A stretch of 64,000 nucleotides of DNA from Stentor roeselii (lineage: Eukaryota; Ciliophora; Heterotrichea; Heterotrichida; Stentoridae), in assembly GCA_006503475.1 (NCBI GenBank), contig RSEH01000144.1, positions 57,367 to 121,366 on the forward strand. Direction: 5' to 3'. Below the pieces are notes generated by a model. The model had not been told where the DNA came from and did not search any database. It saw only the letters and a list, made by a program, of their open reading frames with translations. Below are positions 19,311-27,959 of the stretch, one piece after another (position 1 is the stretch's first letter; each line of letters starts with the position of its first letter). A program made the position numbers and the translations under genes.

Positions 19311-20557
19311 ATTCTTCCTAAGTTCCACACATTCCTCATCATCCTGCCATCAGGTTCAACAGTGATTCCAAGTCCATGTTTTTTTCCATTTTTCCAGCTA
19401 CCTTCAAAGACCCTTCCATTCTTCCAAACAAATTTCCCAAGTCCTTCCATATTTCCATTTTTCCATTCTCCCAAATACTCTCTTCCATCACGATACAAAT
19501 ACGTTCCAACTCCATTCATAGTATCTTCAGACCATTCCCCAAGATATTTATTTCCATTGCTCCAGACATACTCCCCGACGCCTTCCTTCAAATACTGTTT
19601 ATAAAAGCCAATAAACTGAGAGCCATCAGGCCATCTGCTGACTCCATATCCATGAGGATGATCGCCGAGCCACTGCCCAGCATAAGTGTTTCCGTTAGGC
19701 CAGGCCATTTTTCCACTTCCCTGACGAGTCTTCGCCAAAAGATCCCCTTGATACCTGCCTCCTTCCTTTACCACCTCTTCCTTAAACCTAAGCAAATTTT
19801 CAAGTCTTGACAAGTTTTCCTTAGTTTGTTTTAAAATTTTTCCTGACAGTTGAATTGACTTTTCGATGTACTCAAATGACTGAGGTTTTGACAAGGTTTT
19901 AGCTTCTGTTGTTTCTTGCTTGAAGTGAAGCCAGGCTGAATGACTTTTACCGAAGCCGTCTATGAAGAGACTTGAAGCGTCGAAGGATTTTGTGCTTGAG
20001 GTCAGACTGTCGTTGCACTGTGGGAAAGGATTGACCCACTTGCCTTCGAAGTGCTCGTTGTCGTGGTAAAGGAACTTGCCGTAGCCTTCTGGAAAGCCGA
20101 AGGACCAGTTGCCTTCATAAGAGCACCCGTCAGGCCAGAGCATTTTTCCGTAGCCGTCTCTGAAGCCTCCTTTGCATTCACCGTCAAATGTCTGCCCGTT
20201 CGGGTACTGGATTGTTCGCTTTTTCCTGCAGTTTATATAAAGTTTCTTGGATAAGGTAAAGGTGATGTCGTGGATTGGAAAGTACTTACTTGGAATTCGG
20301 GTTTCTCGAAGGACTTTTAAAGACTTTCTGCATTGGAAAAGCCTCCAGTTTCTTTGGATTAAAGAAATGTTTTCTAGTTTCAAGGATAAACCTTTTAAGT
20401 TCAACTCGCTGGTTCTTGCTAAAGAGTCCAGGTCTGAGTCTTGAAGTTTCTGATATGCGTTTAAAATGGCCTGAGTTTTGGTTACTTCTGATTCGAGGTT
20501 TGTTTCGATTCGGCCTTCGAAGTCTTCCATGCACCTTGAACAGCTTAGGTTTCCCAT
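19301..20557 (-). CDS. MORN-repeat protein with IQ-like motif, predicted N-myristoylated
   Basis: 418 residues starting MGNLSCSRC, a myristoylation site with two nearby cysteines. An IQ-like helix (ISLIQRNWRLFQCRKSL, about residues 62-78) may bind calmodulin. About three MORN repeats follow at 117-175 (YPNGQTFDGECKGG, GYGKMLWPDG, YEGNW), then a helical linker, then about six more from residue 270 to the end (MAWPNGNTYAGQW, YVWSNGNKYLGEW, YLYRDGREYLGEW, FVWKNGRVFEGSW). MORN repeats bind phospholipids or organise membrane-cortex junctions. Paired MORN blocks around a helical linker are visible. Its 3' flank is tandemly repeated (19003-19310). Single exon, stop TAA. Confidence 0.93.
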   Translation of the reverse strand: MGNLSCSRCMEDFEGRIETNLESEVTKTQAILNAYQKLQDSDLDSLARTSELNLKGLSLKLENISLIQRNWRLFQCRKSLKVLRETRIPSKYFPIHDITFTLSKKLYINCRKKRTIQYPNGQTFDGECKGGFRDGYGKMLWPDGCSYEGNWSFGFPEGYGKFLYHDNEHFEGKWVNPFPQCNDSLTSSTKSFDASSLFIDGFGKSHSAWLHFKQETTEAKTLSKPQSFEYIEKSIQLSGKILKQTKENLSRLENLLRFKEEVVKEGGRYQGDLLAKTRQGSGKMAWPNGNTYAGQWLGDHPHGYGVSRWPDGSQFIGFYKQYLKEGVGEYVWSNGNKYLGEWSEDTMNGVGTYLYRDGREYLGEWKNGNMEGLGKFVWKNGRVFEGSWKNGKKHGLGITVEPDGRMMRNVWNLGRITD

Positions 20558-21236
20558 TAGATGATTATTTCGAGATTATGTGTCTTAGTGGACTTTATGT
20601 GATTATTCGAAAATTGGATAAATTAACTGAAATCTTTTAGAAGAGTAGTTAGAAGATTTCTGTTTGTTACTTGAGTTTTGGTTGATTTTCTAGAGTTTTT
20701 GGAAAATTTCAGAGGAAAAGGAAGAGAATTACTTTAGTTAAATATTTTGTTTGGTTAAAGGATCACTAATCTCAAAGGAAGTAGATAAAAACCTTAGAAA
20801 AATCGAAAATTAGATAGTTAAAGCCTATATATCCCCTAATTGAATTTCTGCCATAATAAATTCACCATAAATGGCAAGGTGTCCAATAGAACAAGGCATC
20901 CAGTCGCGATAAACATGAGAACTTGTCCCTAATCAATCATAATTATAATCCTAAACAAATCCAGCCCAAAGTCTCTAAGTTAAAGAAGCGAATGGCCCTG
21001 AAAAAAAAATTGAATTTTTTTGCTCCCCTGGCAAACCTTTTTCGATAAATGGCTAAACATTCCTAAACACATTGAATGACAGTGATTTTCATACATATTT
21101 CGAAAAAGCAATTCGAAATATGATAAACTTATCGGTCCATCATTACCCCCGAGTTTAGTTCAGGTTAAATCATCAAATGTTTAATTTCCATTAGTTTCTT
21201 ACAATTAGCTTCTAAATATTCTGGCTAATAATAAAT
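20558..21236. other. Divergent intergenic region, 679 bp
   Basis: This lies between the divergent MORN and GPI-protein genes. It holds a short stretch of higher GC around 20870-21060 and a perfect hairpin at 21094-21122, listed separately. No open frame is seen. Confidence 0.5.
21094..21122. other. Perfect 11-bp inverted repeat with 7-nt loop
   Basis: CATATTTCGAA (21094-21104) and TTCGAAATATG (21112-21122) are exact reverse complements around AAAGCAA. It lies about 115 bp upstream of the GPI-protein ATG. It could be a protein-binding palindrome, a transcript hairpin or part of an ncRNA. No T-run typical of a polymerase III end follows closely. Confidence 0.6.
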
Positions 21237-22322
21237 ATGTCGGGAGAGAAAATGATTTTGGTCTTATTCTTGGCCTTGGCAGTGACTTCTCAAAATTGTC
21301 CTAGTCAGTCGTGCAAAACCAACCCCCAAGGTTTCTGCTATACATACAACTCTATAGAAAATGCTGGGCAATCATCTAAATGTGGTGATGAATTTTATTG
21401 TGATTTCGGTAATAACGTTACAGCGCCAGCTTTTTGCAAACAGAAAATTGAGTATGACTTGTTGCCTGGACAAAAGTGCTCATACTCTGAAGAATGCGTA
21501 GAAGGCATTGAATGTGTAAAAAATTATTGTGAAGGAATTGCCGCCACGATGACTTGCACGAGTACCAATCAATGCGCTCCAAATTTATACTGCAAAATAC
21601 TCGGTGGTGCTAAAAATGGAACATGCTCTGCATTAGCTGCTCCAGGTGGAAGTTGTGCTGTAGATACTTGCACATATGGCTATGTTTGCTCTAATGAAAT
21701 TTGTGTTAAGCAGTATTCTATAGCAGTTGGTAATTCAGTCGATCCTAATTATTGCTACCCATATGGTATTCAAACCGGAGTATTATTACTTGGGCATAGT
21801 GTTTTATGTGAATCAGGAAGTTGTCTTGAGAACGTCACCAACCCAACGGACAAAACTGCAATTTGTATCAAGGCTATAACCCAGAAAGAAAAATATGAAA
21901 GTTGCGTAACTTGCACTGGAGTATCAGGCAGTTATAGCGTTTCCGTTCCTTGTTTATGCGGTCTTTCAGGAAAAGCTTATTGTCCAGGTTTCCCAGGAGA
22001 TGAGTACAATTTGAAAGCTGTGAAGCTCGATAAGGAATACATGACTTCATCTGATATCAAGAAATGCAATATTTTTGCTAGTATCAGTTGCATTAAAGAC
22101 CACGGAGACAGAGATGATTATTATGAATATATGTATTATAACTACCTTGCTAGTGACAGATACATGGTCCATGATGCAGCAACCTGTGCTCAAGAAGCAT
22201 TAACAAAATATTACGAATATAAGAATGAAATTGAAAGCAGCAGTAGCAGTAGCAGCAGTAGCAGTAGCTCTTTCGGACAATTATTCGCTGTTTCAGCTTT
22301 GATTTACGGCGTGATTGCTTAG
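21237..22322 (+). CDS. Secreted cysteine-rich protein, predicted GPI-anchored (paralog of 34589-35620)
   Basis: 361 residues. A signal peptide (MILVLFLALAVTSQ, from the second Met at 21252) is preceded by MSGEK if the first ATG is used; the second start makes a more typical signal. The ectodomain is cysteine-rich with CSYSEECVEGIECVKNYC and CAPNLYCKI units, then PCLCGLSGKAYCPGFPGDE. A serine run and a hydrophobic tail (FGQLFAVSALIYGVIA) ending at the stop fit GPI-anchor addition. The same order occurs in the 343-residue protein at 34589-35620, including the CLCG-to-YC region. These look like ciliate surface proteins; the function is unknown. Single exon, stop TAG. Confidence 0.82.
   Translation: MSGEKMILVLFLALAVTSQNCPSQSCKTNPQGFCYTYNSIENAGQSSKCGDEFYCDFGNNVTAPAFCKQKIEYDLLPGQKCSYSEECVEGIECVKNYCEGIAATMTCTSTNQCAPNLYCKILGGAKNGTCSALAAPGGSCAVDTCTYGYVCSNEICVKQYSIAVGNSVDPNYCYPYGIQTGVLLLGHSVLCESGSCLENVTNPTDKTAICIKAITQKEKYESCVTCTGVSGSYSVSVPCLCGLSGKAYCPGFPGDEYNLKAVKLDKEYMTSSDIKKCNIFASISCIKDHGDRDDYYEYMYYNYLASDRYMVHDAATCAQEALTKYYEYKNEIESSSSSSSSSSSSFGQLFAVSALIYGVIA
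22234..22271 (+). repeat. AGC/AGT trinucleotide run (polyserine)
   Basis: A run of AGC and AGT codons encodes about 12 serines just before the GPI-signal tail. It may be length-variable. Confidence 0.8.
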
Positions 22323-22490
22323 ATTTAGATTAATAGTTTTTTCTTATTTGTTTTATTTCAATATTGTTAGAGTTAAATTATATAAATAAGCAAACCATCC
22401 TAAAATATCTTTATCATCACTTACAAAACAATTTCCTAATCTAATATAATCCTAGTTCTTTAAAAATTTGAAGCCTAATAAATTACAATT

Positions 22491-24245
22491 TCAACCCTTC
22501 TGCTTATTAGCATAGACAAGTTCCAGCAGTTCACTTGAAAGTCCTTCAATATTCTCTGAGTATAAGTTGATTTTTTTAATCTTCAGCTTGATGACCTTAA
22601 TAAAATTTTCAGGATTTTTTTCTTCAGTGATATCCTTATAAAGAGAAGTACATTTGATAACCGAGCCATTCACACTTTTCCTGGCATTACTCTTAACTTC
22701 ATCCAAATCAATATTTTTCCCAGCAGGGATACTTGTGATGGGTTTAACAGCAAATCTTTCATCAATTAAAGTAGCAGCTTCCATCATTTTACTATTGATC
22801 CTGTTAAGTCTTTTCCGAGCATTGATGCAGATTTCGATGGCTTCATCTTCAAAAAAACTAAGCATTTCTTCAAAGTCTTCTCTATTCAAAGTGAGCAATT
22901 CGCTATTTTTTTCAGCTTTTACAGTATTCATGTGATTTTTATTATTGGAAAAAAGTAGGTCGATTTCACCAAAATAGTAATTTTCTTCAATGAACACAAA
23001 TGGGTAAAGCATTCCCATTCTTTTGAGGTTGAAGCTGAGTTTTCCTTTTAAAATAAAATACATTTCATTGGCAAACTCATTTTCTTTATAAACGAATTCG
23101 TTTTGATGTATCAGGACAGGTCTTAACTTGGGTGCGACCCAAGCGACAAAAGCCAGAGATTTTCCTTTAAAAAAAGAGTTTTTACATACTTTTTCCTCAT
23201 AAATAATTTGCAGTAGTTCATGTTTGATACCAACAGGAAGTTCCATCAAGATACTTTCAAGTTCTTTATCATGATTCCGATGTTCATACTCAAGAGCATA
23301 GCAAAGTTTCGTGTAAAACGAATGACTTAACTTATGTGTTCTAGAAATCATATTCAAGGTGTTAAGTTTTTTAGTCAACAAGGCTTTTCTACTGTCAAGT
23401 GAAGCGATAATATTACTGATAGAGCTGATTGTATAAGAATAAGTCATGATTCCTGTGATCATTATGACGAAACAATAAATCCTTTCAACTGTATTCGTTG
23501 GGTAAATGTCTCCGTAACCGACAGTGACAAGAGTAGTAACCGACCAATATATAGCGACGATATATTGATTCACGTTTGAAAGGTCTTCAAATCCAAAAGT
23601 CGTTATCCAATTTTCTGTGTACTCATCTATGTTCCCGATAAACAGCCACACACAAGCGATAAGATGAATCAAAAACGCAATGAGTAATAAAAAGTAAATA
23701 AGCCTCTCGAGTTGAATTGATAGTCTCAATGCCAGATGAATGTTTTTTCTTTGATCATTCTTGAAAATTTTAATAAATCTGAAAAGTTTCGCGATTCTCG
23801 CTAGTCTCCAAAGACGTTTAAATCTGGCTGCGCGAAGAAGTGACCCGTAATTCATACCTTGTTCCATTAGAAGTTGAACGGGAAAACAAGCCACCAGGTC
23901 AAAGAGAAACCAGCCTTTTAAGTACCTTAGCCAGATTTTCTTTAGGTTGCACTCGACGATGAACTTTTCATCGTAATATCCAGTAAAAAATGAGATTATT
24001 ATGTCCACGAAGAACAGACAGTCAATCACTATTTCCATCATCAAGAGTTCGTAGAGCTCGGTGTTCGAGAAAGCAATCTGGTAAGGAGCCATCACTATTG
24101 AATATAGACTGCATAGTAAGATTACAATGTTCCAGTATAATTTGAACTTGCTGTCAGGATGAAGCACGTATTTGGAATCAATCGAAAAAGTAAGATCTTG
24201 CAGTAATGAACTTCCTCTTGACCCTTTCGAAGTAGTTTTAATCAT
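22491..24245 (-). CDS. Voltage-gated K+ channel with cyclic-nucleotide-binding-like domain
   Basis: 584 residues. Six membrane segments are visible; S4 carries repeated arginines (AARFKRLWRLARIAKLFRFIK), and the pore loop has the potassium filter VTVGYGD near residues 236-242. A C-linker and cyclic-nucleotide-binding fold follow at about 365-490 (YFILKGKLSF, YYFGEIDLLF). The phosphate-binding cassette lacks the usual RTA after FGEIDLLF (it reads NHMNTVKAE), so nucleotide binding is doubtful, as in EAG-type channels. It would conduct K+ across the plasma or ciliary membrane. The stop codon is TGA, which supports the standard code. Single exon. Confidence 0.94.
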   Translation of the reverse strand: MIKTTSKGSRGSSLLQDLTFSIDSKYVLHPDSKFKLYWNIVILLCSLYSIVMAPYQIAFSNTELYELLMMEIVIDCLFFVDIIISFFTGYYDEKFIVECNLKKIWLRYLKGWFLFDLVACFPVQLLMEQGMNYGSLLRAARFKRLWRLARIAKLFRFIKIFKNDQRKNIHLALRLSIQLERLIYFLLLIAFLIHLIACVWLFIGNIDEYTENWITTFGFEDLSNVNQYIVAIYWSVTTLVTVGYGDIYPTNTVERIYCFVIMITGIMTYSYTISSISNIIASLDSRKALLTKKLNTLNMISRTHKLSHSFYTKLCYALEYEHRNHDKELESILMELPVGIKHELLQIIYEEKVCKNSFFKGKSLAFVAWVAPKLRPVLIHQNEFVYKENEFANEMYFILKGKLSFNLKRMGMLYPFVFIEENYYFGEIDLLFSNNKNHMNTVKAEKNSELLTLNREDFEEMLSFFEDEAIEICINARKRLNRINSKMMEAATLIDERFAVKPITSIPAGKNIDLDEVKSNARKSVNGSVIKCTSLYKDITEEKNPENFIKVIKLKIKKINLYSENIEGLSSELLELVYANKQKG

Positions 24246-24295
24246 GAGTATAAGAAATATGAAAAAATTTACTAATCTTTTACATCAATACAGCT

Positions 24296-27200
24296 TTACA
24301 ATTTTTTCTTTAAAAAGTTGCTAGTCGACGTCGCTTTCCCTAATTTTTTCTTGACCAGGTCTTTTAAAATTTCATTCTTTTTCTTTAAAGTTTTAAGATC
24401 TTCAGTATAGGGAGTGATAACCGAGTTGAAATTATGAGTTGAAATAGCTCTATTCATTACTCTAATGCTTTCCCCTGCCTGATACCTGACATCAACATTA
24501 ACTTCTTTTTTCACCCTGAACTTGCACCCTTGTCCATTGAAGTTTTTAATGAATCCAGTGCTTCCCATGGCAGCAATCGGCCTTCTGACATGAATTGACT
24601 TATCCTGTGAAAACTGTGTTTTATTCCCAGTCTTATTAAAAGTACTTTCCTCTCGTTTCCTTATTTTTACACTTCCAATATTAGGTAGTCGATTATAAGA
24701 ATCTTTATTCCCTTTTCCAGCATTGACAGCCTTCGACCCTTTAACGACTTCTACTTTTTTCGACTCGCCTTCAAAGCGATTTCTAGACTTGGAGTGTTTT
24801 TTACTAAGCTCGAAATGATCCTCTTGGTACTCAGCCCTTCTCAACTCATCAAATTCATCAAGTTGTCTCTGCAAGTCAGAGACACTTGCATAGGTCTTCT
24901 TAAGTACGACCTGGGGCTTTTCAGGAGGATCTTCTTCATCATCAAAGCTTTCAAATTCAAACTGTTGCGGGTTGATTTTTACTTTTGGAGCAGAAGTTGG
25001 AGTTTTTTCTTGTTTTGGTTCAGGTTTCAGCTTTGGCTTCTTTTTTGAGGACTTGTGTACTGCCGGGAGGTACTTCAAAGAGAGGTCTGGAGAGTCTTCA
25101 ATCATTGAAAGAACTTTTGTGACTTTTTGAATGTCTGCCTGCCTTTTGCCTTCCCAGTCGAAGGGAAAGTGCCATTTTTTCGGAAGTTCCGGAGTGGTCA
25201 AGTCGATGGATCCCCAGAGGTCCCCTGTTCTGCTCCAGATTTTCACGAATTTATCAGAAGAACAAGAAATAAGCGCTGGGGGGTCTTGAATCGATCTGAG
25301 ACTGTTAATGGTTTCTTGGTGACCTTGCCATTCTTTCACTAGGACCATGTCTTCTACTTGTGAAAAAGAAGGAAGTTCTTCAGTTTCTGAGTCTTTTCGC
25401 CAGTACTTCACGTCGGATTCAGCGTTTTTTATGTCTTTTCGACGAGGGTTGTAGTTTGATTTGTCTTTTTCTAGAACTTTACGCTTTTTTATCTTGTTTT
25501 CTTTAAGAACTGCCCGCAAGTCCCAGATTTTTAAAAAGCCTTTCGAATCGGCAAGGTAAAGATAAGTCCTTTTTTTTAGTTTTTCCCTGAAATCGACTTC
25601 AAAAGGTTCTGTTTCATCTTCAGAGATCCATTCAAAGCTGCTTTCTCCATCTTTCTCTTCTTCTCCTTCTTTAGTCTTGAAAAAATCTTGAGTTTTTCCT
25701 GAGGATTTGTTTTTTGCTTTTTTTTGACGAAAGTGACGCTTTCGGCTTTGTCTTGGAATTGGTCGAGAGTCGAAAGTGAGAGTTAAAGACGCACTTATTG
25801 ATGTGCTTTCATCTGATGAACCATTCCAAGTCATGTTGCGGAAACGTGCGATGCATCTCAAGGGCGTTTTTCCTCCTTGGCTCCGGAATGTCCAGAGACA
25901 AATGATACCGTCAAGAGAAAATGTCGCTAATACTGGAAATGGGTCTAAAAAGGAAACAGATGAAATTTCTCGCTTGTGGCCGAAACACGCTGCTTGAAGC
26001 TTTCCGAGCTGAAAGTCCCATACTGATACTATTCCGTTGCTAGAACCTGAAGCAATCATTGATAGATATGGAGAGAAGGTTATGCAAGTTATGTCTGAAC
26101 CTTGATGACCACCTTTCATAATCCTCAACAAATTCGCATCTTCCAAATCACTCAAGTCATAAACCATAATAGTCGAGTCCCAGCTAGATGCAATTAAAAT
26201 TTTATCATCATTACAAAAATAAAGTGCAGATATTTCAGCATTTAAATCCTCATCTTTCTTAAACTCATCTTCATCTTCACTTTCCACATCATGAAAAATC
26301 TTATCCTTCATTTCCGAGTTAATCTTGGCAAGAAGTCCTCCATTAGCGCAGTTATAAGCCCGAATAGATCCAGAATTATCTCCAACAAAAAAAATTCTAT
26401 TTCTAAAATCCAAGACCATAGCACTAAGTTCACTTTCAGTGCGAGTATCTTGAATATCAGTAAAAATTTTCCGTAGTCTTCCATTAGTACAATCAAACAC
26501 CCTCAGGTCATTTTTAGTCAACACATAAAACTGCATGAAATACGTGTTAAAGTGCACAACGAGGGGATTGACATCTTTATATCCATCTTTGTTCATCGAG
26601 TCTTTCATCAACTCGTACCAAATAAGTCTTCGCCCAGCGATGATGAACTTGTCCTGCTTATGAACAGTGACAAGTCGACTTACCTCGACCTTGCCTCGGT
26701 CATGAGGGATTATCTGAAGACAGGCCTGATAACGGATGTCCCAAATGCGAACGTTGCCTTTTTCATCAACGCTTACGCACACAGGCCTGCCTCGGAAAAA
26801 CTTGCAGGAAACGACTGGCGCGTTGTGGCCTTCGAGTTTGCCTGCGTGACACTTGGAAAGAGTCACTTCAGGACTCCACACGTGAATGTCTCTTTCGTAA
26901 CCAACACTTAATATGTTACCTCCTGATTCTGATGTGTAGTCAATTCCACGAACTCCACGAGAATGACGCCCGCTTAGACAACCCAGAGTTTTTAGCTCGT
27001 GCACGTCCCATACTATTATGTTTCCGTCTAGAGATGCTGTCGCCACTGACCTAGGGTTCCTAATTTCAACAGCATCTAAAATCGCTTGGTCATGTCCTTT
27101 AAATGCAAAAAGTTCCTCTCCAGTCCTAACATTCCAAACACGCAAAACATGATCATCACAAGCAGAAGCCCATACACAATTCGCTTCAAAAAACCACAAA

Positions 27201-27952
27201 ATAAGACTAATATGCGAGGTTTGAACTGATCCAGAAGCGCGGAACGCGCTTCCTTCCTTATCAAAAAGGTAAAATCTCCTATCACTACAAGAAAGAGTAA
27301 GCAGGTGTTCTTTTTCAGCGAAAGCCAAACTAAGTACAAACCCATTTGAGCGATACTTGGGTGTGACGACTTGCTTTACTTCAGACTGTGTGCTGTAGAA
27401 CTTGACACAATCAGAGCCCATTTCAATCACACTCACCTGGTCAATAGAACTATGATAAGCGACATGTCTCATAAAATTATCATGAAAGTTACGGTCAATT
27501 GCCTTCGACAAATGATAACGTCTTGACTTATGCGCGAGGGCCATTTCCATGATTTCCGAGGGCGACATGTCCTTATCTTCAACTTTTTCCTTGCCTTGGC
27601 CTCCCATGACGGCATCGATGATATATTGAGTGAACTCGCTCCATTCCATATGTTCATCGCCGTTGATGTCGATATCTTGAAAAAGATGATAAAGTCCAAG
27701 CACCAGGTCCGCTTTTTCTTCAGGTTCGACGACCATGGCGCACTTCATAAGCCAAATAAAATTATGAAGCTCGATGCCGTCTGGGTGCTCGTTAAACTCT
27801 TCTTCTAAAGCTTCTAGTCTTTCCTTGTCAAGCATCATCATAAGCTTCTCAGCTGAGTATTTTCCTTTGTACTGAAGAAGCCGGTCTTCATTCGATTCGA
27901 CTGAAGACTCGGACTCAGAAGAGTCCTCTTTGTGATTTGAAGAATCTTCCAT
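24296..27952 (-). CDS. EF-hand and WD40-repeat protein, WDR49-like
   Basis: 1218 residues from the ATG at 27952 (starting MEDSSNHKEDSSESE). The frame is open upstream to an ATG at 28054, but those 34 codons are antisense to the neighbouring gene's signal peptide, so the inner start is chosen. Near residue 90 lies an EF-hand loop, DINGDEHMEWSE. About a dozen WD40 blades follow (IIVWDVHEL, VRIWDIRYQ, VSVWDFQLG, IICLWTFRSQ), ending near residue 960 with FVKIWSRTG. The C-terminal 250 residues are basic and likely disordered. EF-hand plus WD40 is the WDR49/WDR64-type arrangement, often linked to cilia. Single exon, stop TAA. Confidence 0.87.
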   Translation of the reverse strand: MEDSSNHKEDSSESESSVESNEDRLLQYKGKYSAEKLMMMLDKERLEALEEEFNEHPDGIELHNFIWLMKCAMVVEPEEKADLVLGLYHLFQDIDINGDEHMEWSEFTQYIIDAVMGGQGKEKVEDKDMSPSEIMEMALAHKSRRYHLSKAIDRNFHDNFMRHVAYHSSIDQVSVIEMGSDCVKFYSTQSEVKQVVTPKYRSNGFVLSLAFAEKEHLLTLSCSDRRFYLFDKEGSAFRASGSVQTSHISLILWFFEANCVWASACDDHVLRVWNVRTGEELFAFKGHDQAILDAVEIRNPRSVATASLDGNIIVWDVHELKTLGCLSGRHSRGVRGIDYTSESGGNILSVGYERDIHVWSPEVTLSKCHAGKLEGHNAPVVSCKFFRGRPVCVSVDEKGNVRIWDIRYQACLQIIPHDRGKVEVSRLVTVHKQDKFIIAGRRLIWYELMKDSMNKDGYKDVNPLVVHFNTYFMQFYVLTKNDLRVFDCTNGRLRKIFTDIQDTRTESELSAMVLDFRNRIFFVGDNSGSIRAYNCANGGLLAKINSEMKDKIFHDVESEDEDEFKKDEDLNAEISALYFCNDDKILIASSWDSTIMVYDLSDLEDANLLRIMKGGHQGSDITCITFSPYLSMIASGSSNGIVSVWDFQLGKLQAACFGHKREISSVSFLDPFPVLATFSLDGIICLWTFRSQGGKTPLRCIARFRNMTWNGSSDESTSISASLTLTFDSRPIPRQSRKRHFRQKKAKNKSSGKTQDFFKTKEGEEEKDGESSFEWISEDETEPFEVDFREKLKKRTYLYLADSKGFLKIWDLRAVLKENKIKKRKVLEKDKSNYNPRRKDIKNAESDVKYWRKDSETEELPSFSQVEDMVLVKEWQGHQETINSLRSIQDPPALISCSSDKFVKIWSRTGDLWGSIDLTTPELPKKWHFPFDWEGKRQADIQKVTKVLSMIEDSPDLSLKYLPAVHKSSKKKPKLKPEPKQEKTPTSAPKVKINPQQFEFESFDDEEDPPEKPQVVLKKTYASVSDLQRQLDEFDELRRAEYQEDHFELSKKHSKSRNRFEGESKKVEVVKGSKAVNAGKGNKDSYNRLPNIGSVKIRKREESTFNKTGNKTQFSQDKSIHVRRPIAAMGSTGFIKNFNGQGCKFRVKKEVNVDVRYQAGESIRVMNRAISTHNFNSVITPYTEDLKTLKKKNEILKDLVKKKLGKATSTSNFLKKKL

Positions 27953-27959
27953 AATAAAT

